Shown here piece after piece: positions 1 to 8,464 of a stretch of 64,000 nucleotides of DNA (positions are counted from its first letter, which is position 1; every line of letters starts with the position of its first letter). Origin of the DNA: Caldilineaceae bacterium. Its GTDB lineage: Bacteria; Chloroflexota; Anaerolineae; Caldilineales; Caldilineaceae. The DNA lies in contig JALHQH010000046.1 of NCBI GenBank assembly GCA_022842065.1, positions 1-64,000 on the forward strand. The letters run 5' to 3'. The notes under the pieces are model-generated. The model made no database searches. It was not told where the DNA came from and saw only the letters and a list, made by a program, of their open reading frames with translations. Position numbers and translations under genes: made by a program.

Positions 1-102
1 GCCGCCATTCAAGCCTGTCTCGACCAGTCCCAGACGACTTACAAACAACCCTTACAAACCTTATTCGCTCTCAACTTTCAGACCTTCAAAAATGTTACTT
101 AA
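1..102 (+). CDS. C-terminal end of an unidentified protein (partial)
   Basis: An open frame runs from the first base to a TAA at 100-102 and gives 33 residues, ending in ..FALNFQTFKNVT. The start lies outside the window. The tail is Gln/Thr rich and reminds me loosely of transposase C-termini, but nothing diagnostic is visible, so I do not name it. Bases 103-190 hold no gene I can support. Confidence 0.3.
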   Translation, partial: AAIQACLDQSQTTYKQPLQTLFALNFQTFKNVT

Positions 103-190
103 TTACGCTCGCCAGTATATCACTTCATTTCCAAGCCACTAAGGAATTATAAATGGTCCGCGCGGTGCTGGCATGGCTAAACAGGGGTTG

Positions 191-1369
191 CTATTGTGAC
201 CGGCGTGCTGCCAACTGTTCAAGCGCAAAATTCAATACTTCGTCCTCGGGTGTTGCCGGATCATCCACAACGAAAATTTCAGGCTTTACGCCTTGATCTT
301 GTATCCAGCGATTGGACGGCGTCAACCATTTGGCAATGGTAAAGGTGAGCAAGTAGTCCTCATCCAGTGCAATCGTATCTTGGACCATCCCTTTGCCCTT
401 AGTTGTCCGGCCAATCAATGGGCTGCGCTTGTGGTCGTCCATGGCGGCGGCCGCAATTTCGGCAGAAGAGTTGGTGTGCTCGTCAATCAATACAACGATA
501 GGCAGGGTGGGCAGCAACGTGTCTCCGCCCGCGCTAAACGTTTGCGTAGAGTGATCGTTGAATTCAATGGTAAAGAGCACACCTTCTGTAATGAAGTAAC
601 TTAATATTGTCTGTGTAGTTTGTAATGAGCCGCCATAATTCCCACGCAGATCCCAGATCAAGCCTTCGATTGCTTGGGCTTGAAACTGTTGCAGTGCCGC
701 CCGAACCTGTTTTTCAATGCCGACTGTAAAATAGTCCAGATCTAAGTAGCCGACGTGCTCTTGAATTATTTTGCTCGATAGTAAATATCGTTCGCTCCGT
801 TTAATGGCAAAATGATAGATCTGTTCGCCGCGCTGTACGGTTAATTGTAAGGTAGCGCCAAGTGGACCACGTTGGATAATGCTGGCTTCATTTCCCGATA
901 TTGTCTCATCAAATAAAACACCATCGGCGCTAAGGAGAATATCCCCTTTTTGTAATCCTGCTTGTTCAGCTCCTGTCCCAGCCTCAACATCAATGACAAC
1001 GAATTTACCATCAATTAGATCATACCAATAGCCCGGAACGCCGGTGGCTCCTGCCGCATCTGCGGCAAATCGCTCGGCTGCGAGCGAACCGTAGAGATCG
1101 GCATAGGGATCACGGCTCCACTTTAACATCCCATCAATCGCTGCTTCACTTGCTGCTTGGGCGGGCGATATGGCTACGTCACGCGTGTCATCGCGCAATT
1201 GGCGCGTCATAAGCAAATTTTGTGCTTTAAGAATGCGTTGTTGGGCCGGCGCAGTAACAAATTGATTGCGTTGTTTTGCCACGAAATCGCGCAGATACCA
1301 ACCGATGGTAAGCCAAATAATACTGACGAGAAGAAGCGGCGTAATTTTGCTAAATGCACTTTTTGTCAT
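191..1369 (-). CDS. S41 family C-terminal-processing-type protease with PDZ domain
   Basis: A membrane-anchored serine protease of the CtpA/Tsp type, which binds substrate C-termini with its PDZ domain and cleaves outside the membrane. The 392-residue form starts at ATG 1369. It has an N-terminal membrane anchor (about residues 7-24), a PDZ domain around 120-200 (GAEQAGLQKGDILLSADG) and a peptidase domain with the Ser-containing stretch TNSSAEIAAAA and the downstream TKGKGMVQ, where the general-base Lys is expected. A GTG at 1444 would add 25 residues, but that extension would translate through a perfect hairpin and push the membrane anchor inward, so I prefer 1369, although no strong ribosome site is visible there. 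It lies directly downstream of a small secreted-peptide gene on the same strand and is probably co-transcribed with it. The family is clear; the substrate is unknown. Confidence 0.85.
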   Translation of the reverse strand: MTKSAFSKITPLLLVSIIWLTIGWYLRDFVAKQRNQFVTAPAQQRILKAQNLLMTRQLRDDTRDVAISPAQAASEAAIDGMLKWSRDPYADLYGSLAAERFAADAAGATGVPGYWYDLIDGKFVVIDVEAGTGAEQAGLQKGDILLSADGVLFDETISGNEASIIQRGPLGATLQLTVQRGEQIYHFAIKRSERYLLSSKIIQEHVGYLDLDYFTVGIEKQVRAALQQFQAQAIEGLIWDLRGNYGGSLQTTQTILSYFITEGVLFTIEFNDHSTQTFSAGGDTLLPTLPIVVLIDEHTNSSAEIAAAAMDDHKRSPLIGRTTKGKGMVQDTIALDEDYLLTFTIAKWLTPSNRWIQDQGVKPEIFVVDDPATPEDEVLNFALEQLAARRSQ

Positions 1370-1381
1370 ATCTGCTTCAGA

Positions 1382-1415
1382 AACAACAGCGATAACATTT
1401 GTTATCGCTGTTGTT
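1382..1415 (-). promoter_or_regulatory. Perfect hairpin between small peptide gene and S41 protease
   Basis: Arms 1382-1396 and 1401-1415 are perfectly complementary (15 bp, core AACAACAGCGATAAC) around a 4-base loop. In the minus-strand transcript the hairpin ends 12 bases before the protease ATG at 1369, so it could mask that ribosome site, stabilise a processed mRNA or attenuate transcription. No T-run follows, which argues against a simple terminator. Confidence 0.6.
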
Positions 1416-1465
1416 ATACTAGCTAGGTTACCAAATCTAAACACAAGCGCTCGAACTGCAGCCGA

Positions 1466-1633
1466 TTAGCCGCTCCAAGAACCACCACTACCAGGGCCAG
1501 CCGTCCAGTTCAAGGTCGGCAGGCTGTTCCACGAAACATCAACCAATTGTGCACCGCCTTCGGCAAAAATCATCGAGCCGAAGAGTAATGCCACCAACAA
1601 TGCTGCACTGACCAATACATAAAGCTTCGTCAT
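1466..1633 (-). CDS. 55-residue secreted peptide with Gly/Ser/Trp tail
   Basis: A short gene with ATG at 1633, a good ribosome site (AAGGAG, 8 bases upstream) and TAA at 1466-1468. The product has a short Lys-containing N-terminus, a hydrophobic segment (LVSAALLVALLFGSMIFA) and a probable signal-peptidase site after FA, leaving about 31 residues: EGGAQLVDVS..., rich in Trp and ending GPGSGGSWSG. No family is recognised. A consensus promoter lies 168 bases upstream and the S41 protease gene follows, so peptide and protease are probably co-expressed. Whether the exposed C-terminal tail is a protease substrate, or the peptide has a signalling or adhesive role, is open. Confidence 0.7.
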   Translation of the reverse strand: MTKLYVLVSAALLVALLFGSMIFAEGGAQLVDVSWNSLPTLNWTAGPGSGGSWSG

Positions 1634-1800
1634 TGTCTAATCTCCTTATGGGGTAACAAATGCTCTAATTCATCTTTTTATGAAGCGAGCCTACTGCTGT
1701 GTTGTGATTGCTTTACTTCACAAAACATGATTAGAGGACTATTTGAGGATTGTGCCGCTATTTGGTGCAATAGGGCGCATAACCGTATCCCTCAACGAAG

Positions 1801-1829
1801 ATTCTATCTATTTATGGGCAAACTGTCAA
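1801..1829 (-). promoter_or_regulatory. Sigma70-type promoter for the peptide / S41 operon
   Basis: On the minus strand a perfect -35 box TTGACA (1824-1829) is followed by 17 bases and TAGAAT (1801-1806). It points at the small peptide gene with a leader of about 160 bases. The rest of the 1634-1978 gap shows no gene. Confidence 0.7.
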
Positions 1830-1978
1830 GATCACGTAATACATTTAGATTACTGTAAGTTGTGTCATATGACTTAGGTAGTGGTGCGCGGAAGTGGTAG
1901 AGGAGTAGGACAATCGACTACTGTCATTACACCTATAAATGAGGGAATTGTGGGGAAATTACAGGCGTTAGCTAACCT

Positions 1979-2950
1979 CTAGTGCCATAAAGAGAGTTGT
2001 TGTTCACGTGCACGCCAAGCCTCTTCAATTTTCTGTAAGTTTGCGATTCCGTAAGAATCAAGCGTTTGTTGCGCGATAGCAACCTCACGGCTAAGGCGCA
2101 TTTCAACATACCCTTTCACAATCGCATCCTTGGTGGTGCGCAGGAGGGGACGCAGTAACGCCCGGCTCATTTCACCGTTGCCGGCTGCACCGTGGGCCGT
2201 CGCAATCCAGCACATACGCATATCGGGGGAAAGCTTTTCGGCCAGGACAGTTTTTAAGAGCTGCATGGTCGGTTCAATGCGTCCACAAAAAGCAAAAAGG
2301 TAGAGCCGGCCATAGTGAATTAATGAGGGTGTCTGCTCCAGGTTGGTGTGATAGTGCTGAAACTCTTCAATTAATGTGTTCAGATTACCTGTTTCGCCCA
2401 ATGCTTGCAGATAAAGTCGGATCACATCGGGGCGCTCTTCCAGTTGGGCACGGTTGGGGTAACTTTCCCACCAGGCTACCAGGCCATGCCAATCACGGCT
2501 CATGTAAAAGAGCATGACTTCCTGTTCTGGTGGTGCCGCTGTTTCATCCAGCGCCTGTTGTAAGAGTTGGAGCGCTTCCGCGGTCTGCCCGGCATTTAGT
2601 TGCTCATAAGCGGCGAAAAGTGCCTTTTGCCAGGGCCAGTCATGTAGTGGGTGCAACCAGCGCAGCGAAGCTTTTAGCCGCCGCGCGGCGGCATAGTTAC
2701 CGCGATAGAAGTAGTGATCAGAGAGGCGAAAACCCAACGAAGGGATAATGATTAGGATCGTCCAGGCGATGCTGCTCCAGTACCCGGCTTGCGCCGGCAC
2801 GATCAACAGGAGCAGGCCCATTAAAAACAACAACCCGACCGCGATTTGAACCCAACGTGGACTGTTCGAAATTGTATCTTGGCGAGTTTGGAGGATCGTA
2901 ATCGCGCAGGAAAGTGTAACAATGGTTAAAAGAATTAAATTGAGGCCCAT
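1979..2950 (-). CDS. Membrane protein with TPR-like helical repeats
   Basis: The 323-residue product starts with two hydrophobic segments (about residues 2-17 and 34-72, the latter probably two helices), followed by a soluble part of paired amphipathic helices (for example AAYEQLNAGQTAEALQLLQQ and LQALGETGNLNTLIEEF), which read as degenerate TPR/Sel1-type repeats. No catalytic motif is visible. Proteins of this look occur as scaffolds, or as the non-catalytic part of rhomboid-like proteins, but no rhomboid GxSG motif is present. The gene stands alone between two intergenic gaps, so its role cannot be deduced from neighbours. Confidence 0.7.
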   Translation of the reverse strand: MGLNLILLTIVTLSCAITILQTRQDTISNSPRWVQIAVGLLFLMGLLLLIVPAQAGYWSSIAWTILIIIPSLGFRLSDHYFYRGNYAAARRLKASLRWLHPLHDWPWQKALFAAYEQLNAGQTAEALQLLQQALDETAAPPEQEVMLFYMSRDWHGLVAWWESYPNRAQLEERPDVIRLYLQALGETGNLNTLIEEFQHYHTNLEQTPSLIHYGRLYLFAFCGRIEPTMQLLKTVLAEKLSPDMRMCWIATAHGAAGNGEMSRALLRPLLRTTKDAIVKGYVEMRLSREVAIAQQTLDSYGIANLQKIEEAWRAREQQLSLWH

Positions 2951-3173
2951 GTGATCAGAGACATAAATAGGTACGTAGCCGGAACCGCTCGTCTAATTCA
3001 CTCCTTGTATTAAGGTCAGGTTTGAATTAATTGAGAGTAGTAAGATTTTTGTAAAGTATACAGGGCGTTGCAGGATAAGTCAATTGTTGTTCAGTAAGGT
3101 GGCTTGTCTCAGGAAAGGGGTAGAAAGGTGGTTGTCACGGGCCAGCGTCTAGACGCTAAGCGAGAACACAATG

Positions 3174-3263
3174 GAATTTACGCCGTGACCGGTGGCTGTG
3201 CTTCGTCCTACCCGCCGCTGAACGCAAAGGGTTTAGCACAGCCGCCAGTCACGGCGTAAATTC
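3174..3263. repeat. 90-bp imperfect palindrome in the 2951-3372 gap
   Basis: Arms 3174-3202 and 3235-3263 match as an inverted repeat at 27 of 29 positions (outer end GAATTTACGCCGTGAC). It lies between the ends of the membrane-protein promoter region and the 3' end of the dehydrogenase gene. It could be a terminator for the plus or minus direction or a MITE-like element. Nothing else is seen in the 420-base gap. Confidence 0.6.
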
Positions 3264-3372
3264 TCTACAAGCAGGATTGTCACCATCCCGGTTGTGCGCA
3301 AACCAAGCGGCAATCGCGCTAGGACAGTGCGGCGCAAATAAGCCAATCGCTTGCCTGTGCACGCGTCGTGTA

Positions 3373-4401
3373 CTAGTCCACGCGGTATAAGAGCGGGTGG
3401 TTGTTTCGTAAACGCTCGATATTCGTATAGTCGGAGCTGCGACTGCCGGCGGCTGGCTTCGCGGCCGCACCCGCTGCGGTATGAGGAGTGAGCAGTACAT
3501 TCGCGTGCGGCTGACGGGCCAAGGCCAGCAGCTCATTATCCGGCCGGATTGGTTCCCATTCAAAGGTGTCGAGTGCTGCGCCGCCGAGATGGCCACGGGT
3601 AATTGCGGCGGCCAATGCCGCTTCATCAATCACACTGCCACTGCCGCAACTGACTAGGTATGCACCTTGTTTCATCTGCGCAAAGGTTGCGGCAGTGAGG
3701 GAAAGCTCCGTCGCTGGGGTGAAGGGCAGTAGACAACCGAGAAAATCACTCTGGGCAATGATCTCCTGGGGCTGCGCATAAGTGATGCCAAGCATTGCTT
3801 CGACCTCAGTCGGTAGTGGTCGCCGTTTATGGTAAAGAACGCGGGTTGGCGCAAAGGGCCGCAGCCGCCGCGCCAATTCCGCCCCAATCTCCCCAAAACC
3901 CAGAATGCCGATCGTGCTTTCGTAAAGTCCGTCGATGGCGCGCCGCCCGGACCAGTTGTAGGCAAAGATGTTTTCATCCGTGCGCCGACTGGGGCGATCC
4001 CAGGGTTCGGCTGCCTCGGCCACCGCTTTCACTTCCGGCAGCCGCTTGCTTAGCGCCAGCATCTGCATCAGCATATGTTCTGCCACCAGAATACAGCCCT
4101 TGAGCGGCCAGGCGCAGACGGGGATGTTGCGTGCCCTGGCCGCCTGTACGTCGATATCATGGGTGAGCGAGCCTAGCCGCTGGATCAAGCGCAACGCGGG
4201 GGCTGCCGCAATGAGCGCGGCATCAATTTCGTCGGCCCGCTCGCTGATCAAGAAGTGGGTTCCGGTCAACTGTTGCAGCAGCTCTGTGCGTGTTGGGTTG
4301 CGGACCATTACCACCTCCAATTGCGGTGGCGCGGCCGCAATGGCCGCGGCTTGATGGTAAGGGCTACGATCGGTGATAAAGAGGGCTCGGTCGCGGTTCA
4401 T
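3373..4401 (-). CDS. D-2-hydroxyacid dehydrogenase family protein lacking the usual Arg
   Basis: The 342-residue protein has the two-domain layout of NAD-dependent D-2-hydroxyacid dehydrogenases: a split catalytic domain (1-110, 300-342) around a Rossmann domain with GILGFGEIG at 165-173. The acid-base His is present (TPHTAA, about 307) and so is the Glu that orients it (FEWEP, 281-283). The substrate-binding Arg, normally in the NxxRGxxVD motif, is replaced: the sequence is SCGSGSVID (251-259) with Ser at that place. The enzyme may therefore use an unusual substrate or be impaired. The start lies 6 bases after the stop of the M20 dipeptidase gene, so the two form an operon, suggesting metabolism of an amino-acid-derived acid. 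That is inference. Confidence 0.85.
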   Translation of the reverse strand: MNRDRALFITDRSPYHQAAAIAAAPPQLEVVMVRNPTRTELLQQLTGTHFLISERADEIDAALIAAAPALRLIQRLGSLTHDIDVQAARARNIPVCAWPLKGCILVAEHMLMQMLALSKRLPEVKAVAEAAEPWDRPSRRTDENIFAYNWSGRRAIDGLYESTIGILGFGEIGAELARRLRPFAPTRVLYHKRRPLPTEVEAMLGITYAQPQEIIAQSDFLGCLLPFTPATELSLTAATFAQMKQGAYLVSCGSGSVIDEAALAAAITRGHLGGAALDTFEWEPIRPDNELLALARQPHANVLLTPHTAAGAAAKPAAGSRSSDYTNIERLRNNHPLLYRVD

Positions 4402-4407
4402 GGTCGC

Positions 4408-5772
4408 CTACTCTCCCAAGCGCTCTAATAACATCCCATAAGCTTGTTGGCCACGCGCAAAGTTGTGCAGCCGGAAGAACTCGTTGGGGGAATGTTGCTT
4501 TTCGTCATTGAGCGCAAAGCCAAAATTGACCGTGTAGACGCCTAATTCTTTGTAAAAGAGACTACAGAAGGGAATACTGCCACCCGAGCGCACATAGAGG
4601 GGCTCTTTGTTATAAAGCTCCAGATGCACATCGCGCGCTGCCTGGTTACCTGGATGATCGACCGGCATCAGGTAGGGATCGGCACCGCTGGGCGAAGGTG
4701 TGACGGTCACTTCGACCCCTGGCGGCGTATTGGCCTGGATATGCGCCGTTAGCAGTTTGACGATCTCCGCCGGCTGCTGATCAGCGACCAGGCGGCAGGT
4801 GATCTTCGCGTGCGCAGCGCTGGGCAGCACCGTCTTATTACCAATGCCCTGGAAGCCGCCCCACATCCCGTTGACTTCTAGGGTTGGCCGCGCCCAAATG
4901 CGTTCTAAGGTGCTGAAGCCAGGTTCACCAAAGGTGGCATTGACCGCGATATTGGCCTTGAATTGATCGTCATCGTGGGGGACGGCCGCAATCTGGGCGC
5001 GATCTTCTGTGGTCAAGGCGCGCACGCGGTCATAAAAACCGTTGACCAGGATTTTGCCGTCGGGCGAACGCATGGATGCAATGATCTGGGCCAGCGCATG
5101 GATCGGATTATTGATGGCACCGCCATACATGCCCGAATGCACATCCACATTCGGGCCGCGTACGTCGATCTGGAGTGCGGCCAAGCCCCGTAGCCCGACT
5201 GCCAACTCGGGTTGGGTGTCGCTATACTGACCACCATCCGAACTGATGACCATATCACAGGCGAATTTTTCCTTGTTGGCTGCAACGAAAGGGGGGAGCG
5301 TCGGGCTGCCGATCTCTTCCTGCCCTTCAAAGAAAAACTTAACATTGACCGGCAACTTGCCCTCAGTTTGTAACAGCGCTTCGGTGGCGAGAATCGGGGT
5401 GAGCATGTTGCCTTTGTCGTCGTTTGCCCCGCGGGCATAGACGCGCCCGTTGCGAATGGCCGGTTCAAAGGGGGGACTTTCCCATAGCTCCAGTGGATCG
5501 ACCGGCTGCACATCAAAATGACCGTAGATCAGGATTGTCGGTTTGCCGGGGGCGTGGAGCCAGTCGCCATAGACAACGGGATGACCACTGGTCTCCATCA
5601 TTTCGACGCTTTCGATGCCCGCCTGCTGCATCCGTTGCATCACCCACTCGCCGGCCTTACGCACATCCGCGACGTTTTCGGGCAGGCTGGAGATGCTGGG
5701 AATGCGCAGGAAATCGAGCAACTCATCGAGAAAGCGTGCGCTGTTTGTTTCGAGATAACTCTGCCAACTCAT
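4408..5772 (-). CDS. M20 family dipeptidase / metallopeptidase
   Basis: A cytosolic di-zinc exopeptidase of the M20 dipeptidase type, 454 residues from ATG 5772, chosen over an ATG 30 bases upstream because GAAAGG sits 7 bases before it. Metal-site motifs are visible: GHFDVQPVD (His, Asp), the bridging GANDDKG, and FFFEGQEEIGSP with the catalytic Glu and a metal Glu; SSDGG and the dimerisation segment VHSGMYGGAINNP follow. Length and order fit dipeptidases that trim peptides from the carboxy-terminal or beta-Ala/carnosine-like class. It is followed after 6 bases by the hydroxyacid dehydrogenase gene and preceded by the FmdB-type gene on the same strand. Confidence 0.92.
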   Translation of the reverse strand: MSWQSYLETNSARFLDELLDFLRIPSISSLPENVADVRKAGEWVMQRMQQAGIESVEMMETSGHPVVYGDWLHAPGKPTILIYGHFDVQPVDPLELWESPPFEPAIRNGRVYARGANDDKGNMLTPILATEALLQTEGKLPVNVKFFFEGQEEIGSPTLPPFVAANKEKFACDMVISSDGGQYSDTQPELAVGLRGLAALQIDVRGPNVDVHSGMYGGAINNPIHALAQIIASMRSPDGKILVNGFYDRVRALTTEDRAQIAAVPHDDDQFKANIAVNATFGEPGFSTLERIWARPTLEVNGMWGGFQGIGNKTVLPSAAHAKITCRLVADQQPAEIVKLLTAHIQANTPPGVEVTVTPSPSGADPYLMPVDHPGNQAARDVHLELYNKEPLYVRSGGSIPFCSLFYKELGVYTVNFGFALNDEKQHSPNEFFRLHNFARGQQAYGMLLERLGE

Positions 5773-5886
5773 GCAATAACCTTTCTGGTGGTGGACGACC
5801 AACGACCACGAACTGGCGGCTGCGCGCGCCTAATGGGCACCCGCCGCTGGGCGCGAAGCCATAGGTTCGTAGTTGTTGGTATTTTA

Positions 5887-6123
5887 TTAATTATGACAGC
5901 CACAACCGCCGCCGCCACAGCAACCGCCGGCCATGGGCATCGCCATGTCACTGGTCATGCTGCTGCCGACCGTAGCTGGTGTGCGCGCAAAAAGGGAGAG
6001 GACCCGTTTGGCGGATTCGGCGCGACAACTGGGGCAGACGGTGGCATTGTCCGCCTGTTGGGCGGGGCGTAATTGTTCAAAACTTGCCTGACAACTGTTG
6101 CAGTAATATTCGTAAAGTGGCAT
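5887..6123 (-). CDS. FmdB family zinc-ribbon protein
   Basis: A 78-residue protein starting MPLYEYYC at ATG 6123, with GGAGG 5 bases before it. The N-terminal zinc ribbon has two CxxC pairs (YYCNSC and VCPSC), as in the FmdB putative regulatory family. The tail is unusual: Met-rich DMAMPMAGG followed by CCGGGGCGCHN, a dense Cys/His/Gly cluster that could bind an additional metal. The function of this family is not established; the name comes from a formamidase operon regulator. Confidence 0.88.
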   Translation of the reverse strand: MPLYEYYCNSCQASFEQLRPAQQADNATVCPSCRAESAKRVLSLFARTPATVGSSMTSDMAMPMAGGCCGGGGCGCHN

Positions 6124-6205
6124 AGGATCCTCCGGTTGGTGATGGATGATAGGGTTGCAAAGTTGCAGAGTGACAAAGTTAATATGCTGCAACCCTGCCC
6201 CCTTG

Positions 6206-8326
6206 CTAATTTTTACTAATCAACGGCAAGTAGACCGCAGTTGGTGTATGAATAAGGCCGGTAACAGAAAATATACCGCCACCACAACCGTTGACGCCCT
6301 GCACCCGCCAGTAATAGTCACGGTCATAGGCGAGCGGTGTATGACGCGCCTGCGTGTCGAGCATCACGCGCGTGGTGGTGACAGTTTCGCGATAAAGCAC
6401 CTGGGTAAATGTTGGGTCGGCTGCAACTTCGACAGCATAGGTGGCTGCCCCCGTTGTTGCTTGCCAAGCCAGTGCAATCTCGTCCAGCTGGGTTAGCTGT
6501 AGTTCGCTCGTCTTCAGCACGGGCGCTGTGCTGGGGCCATCCGCCACGTGCAGGCGCACGGCGAAGGTATCGAGCGGTACGCCTTGCGGATCAGCCAACT
6601 GTACCGTGGGGGTATAAAGGCCAGGAGCAATCCCTGCTAAATCGAGCGTTAAAGTGCTGGTGGCGATCGGCGCGCGGCCTAGATCGACCGTTGGGGGTGT
6701 AAAGGTCGCCGTCACTATGCTGGATGGCGCAAGCAGACTGAACCCGATGCTTTGCGTATACTGATTACGGGCGCGCAGGTCAAGTGTTGTAACAAATTGT
6801 GCCGCGTTCGCTGCCGGCTGGCGGCAAAAGGTGGCTTCCGCCTGGGCGCGCGCGAAGACGACATCGGGTGCCAACGTCGGCTTGACAATAAAAACGCCGC
6901 GGTCAAGGGTGCTGATCACCACTTTGCCGTCGCGGAAGTAGGGATATGCAGTCCATGCCCCACTGAAGACAGCGAAATCATTTTCGGGGACAGTGTCAAA
7001 AAAGGCGGTTTCGCGTAGTTGTCCTTGGTCAATATCTTGGAGGTCAAGCACACGCAGACCGCTGGTGTAGTTAGCTTCGTACGCATAGGTCCCACTGATA
7101 TAGAGATTGTGGTCAATCGAGGGCAAAGCCGATGTGTAGATGTCAACCAACCGCGGTGCATCAATCTCGCGCACATCAACGACGTAGGTGCGCGTATTAT
7201 TTGATCCGAAAGTCTCATCCATCTCGTCGTCGAACAACAGATAATGTTGGTCGGGGGTAAGCCAACCTTGGTGAATATAGACGGTACCATCAACCTTGAG
7301 TGCCCCTACCCGGGTTGGCTGCGTCTTGTCGGTGACATCCACCACGGTGAATTGACTGACACTTGAATTGAAACAGAGTTCACGCCCCTGGTAAGCCAGA
7401 TCCGGGCCGTGATAGGTGACACATTGGGTGTCGTGGATGTAGCCATCTTCCTCGTAACAGCCCACGCCTTGCGGCTGCAATGGATTGCGAATATTGATCA
7501 TGTGCAGACCACCGTTACAGGTCTCGCTGCCAACCGCGTAGGCAAAGCCGCTTTCTTCGTTGATCGCAATATTGTGGGCATCGTTAAAACCACTATAGTG
7601 CGCCGTCTCTAGTAACGCAACAGGCCCTGTACTGATGGCGCGTAAGCCATTGAGATTATAGACCTGCATGCCGTGATCCCGATTGTAGTCGGCTACGACA
7701 AAAACATGATCCTGGTAGACCTTGAGATCACGCCAGGCACTGGCAATCCCGGCGGTGGCTAATTTCCCCACATAGCGCGGTGCCGTTGGTACGCTCAGAT
7801 CGAGCACGACCATGCCGTCGCGTGCCCCAATCAGGGCATACTCGACGCCGGTCTGCGGATCGGTCCAACCCCATTGGTCATTATTAACCTGGCCGCCGAT
7901 CAGCGCGGGGGGCAGGTGTGCCAGCAGATCGACATTGTGACAAGGAAAGACATCGACAAAGCCGTCGATGCAAGGCACGTTATAGAGGGCCGCCATGCCC
8001 AACTCGCCGCGGGCAACGGCGGCCATCAGATCGGGGTTTTCCTGTAGCCACCCTTTGCTATCTGGATAAGGGGCAAACGGGAATGTTGTGGTCAAGGGTT
8101 GATTGGATAACCACGGCTGCATGCGACTTTGGGGCGCACAGGTGAGATCCAACAGCCGACAAGCCGGCAGTGCCGGCGGTGCTAAGGGTTGTACCTCGTG
8201 GGCGCGCACCATGCCAAATAGCGTCAGCCACAAGCCAAAGGCGAACAACAGCGCGCTAGCCAGTCGGTAGGCGGGATCAAGCTTATGGCAAGCACGCCCT
8301 GGGGTAAGACGAGCAATGGGATTCAC
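6206..8326 (-). CDS. Secreted LVIVD-repeat (choice-of-anchor B type) protein
   Basis: A 706-residue exported protein. A hydrophobic signal/anchor segment lies at about 24-43 (ALLFAFGLWLTLFGMVRA). The middle (about 130-480) carries LVIVD-type beta-propeller repeats such as GMVVLDLSVPTAPRYVG, HMINIRNPLQPQ and LRVLDLQDI, typical of the choice-of-anchor B family. A C-terminal beta-sandwich resembling fibronectin type III follows (ATYAVEVAADPTF). The protein ends AVYLPLISKN, the short LPL[IV] tail also seen in other exported proteins of this window. It probably works at the cell surface; ligand unknown. The gene has no close partner: FmdB begins 83 bases downstream. Confidence 0.85.
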   Translation of the reverse strand: MNPIARLTPGRACHKLDPAYRLASALLFAFGLWLTLFGMVRAHEVQPLAPPALPACRLLDLTCAPQSRMQPWLSNQPLTTTFPFAPYPDSKGWLQENPDLMAAVARGELGMAALYNVPCIDGFVDVFPCHNVDLLAHLPPALIGGQVNNDQWGWTDPQTGVEYALIGARDGMVVLDLSVPTAPRYVGKLATAGIASAWRDLKVYQDHVFVVADYNRDHGMQVYNLNGLRAISTGPVALLETAHYSGFNDAHNIAINEESGFAYAVGSETCNGGLHMINIRNPLQPQGVGCYEEDGYIHDTQCVTYHGPDLAYQGRELCFNSSVSQFTVVDVTDKTQPTRVGALKVDGTVYIHQGWLTPDQHYLLFDDEMDETFGSNNTRTYVVDVREIDAPRLVDIYTSALPSIDHNLYISGTYAYEANYTSGLRVLDLQDIDQGQLRETAFFDTVPENDFAVFSGAWTAYPYFRDGKVVISTLDRGVFIVKPTLAPDVVFARAQAEATFCRQPAANAAQFVTTLDLRARNQYTQSIGFSLLAPSSIVTATFTPPTVDLGRAPIATSTLTLDLAGIAPGLYTPTVQLADPQGVPLDTFAVRLHVADGPSTAPVLKTSELQLTQLDEIALAWQATTGAATYAVEVAADPTFTQVLYRETVTTTRVMLDTQARHTPLAYDRDYYWRVQGVNGCGGGIFSVTGLIHTPTAVYLPLISKN

Positions 8327-8464
8327 TGGGATTCTCGATTTCTGAATAAAGGGGCGCCGGCTCGGTGCCCACTGCGCAACCTGCTACGCAATTCGTTGTT
8401 GTACAGTGTAGCACAATCCCGGCTAAGTTATAAAGTGATGCATGGAGATAGCGATAAATTGGGG

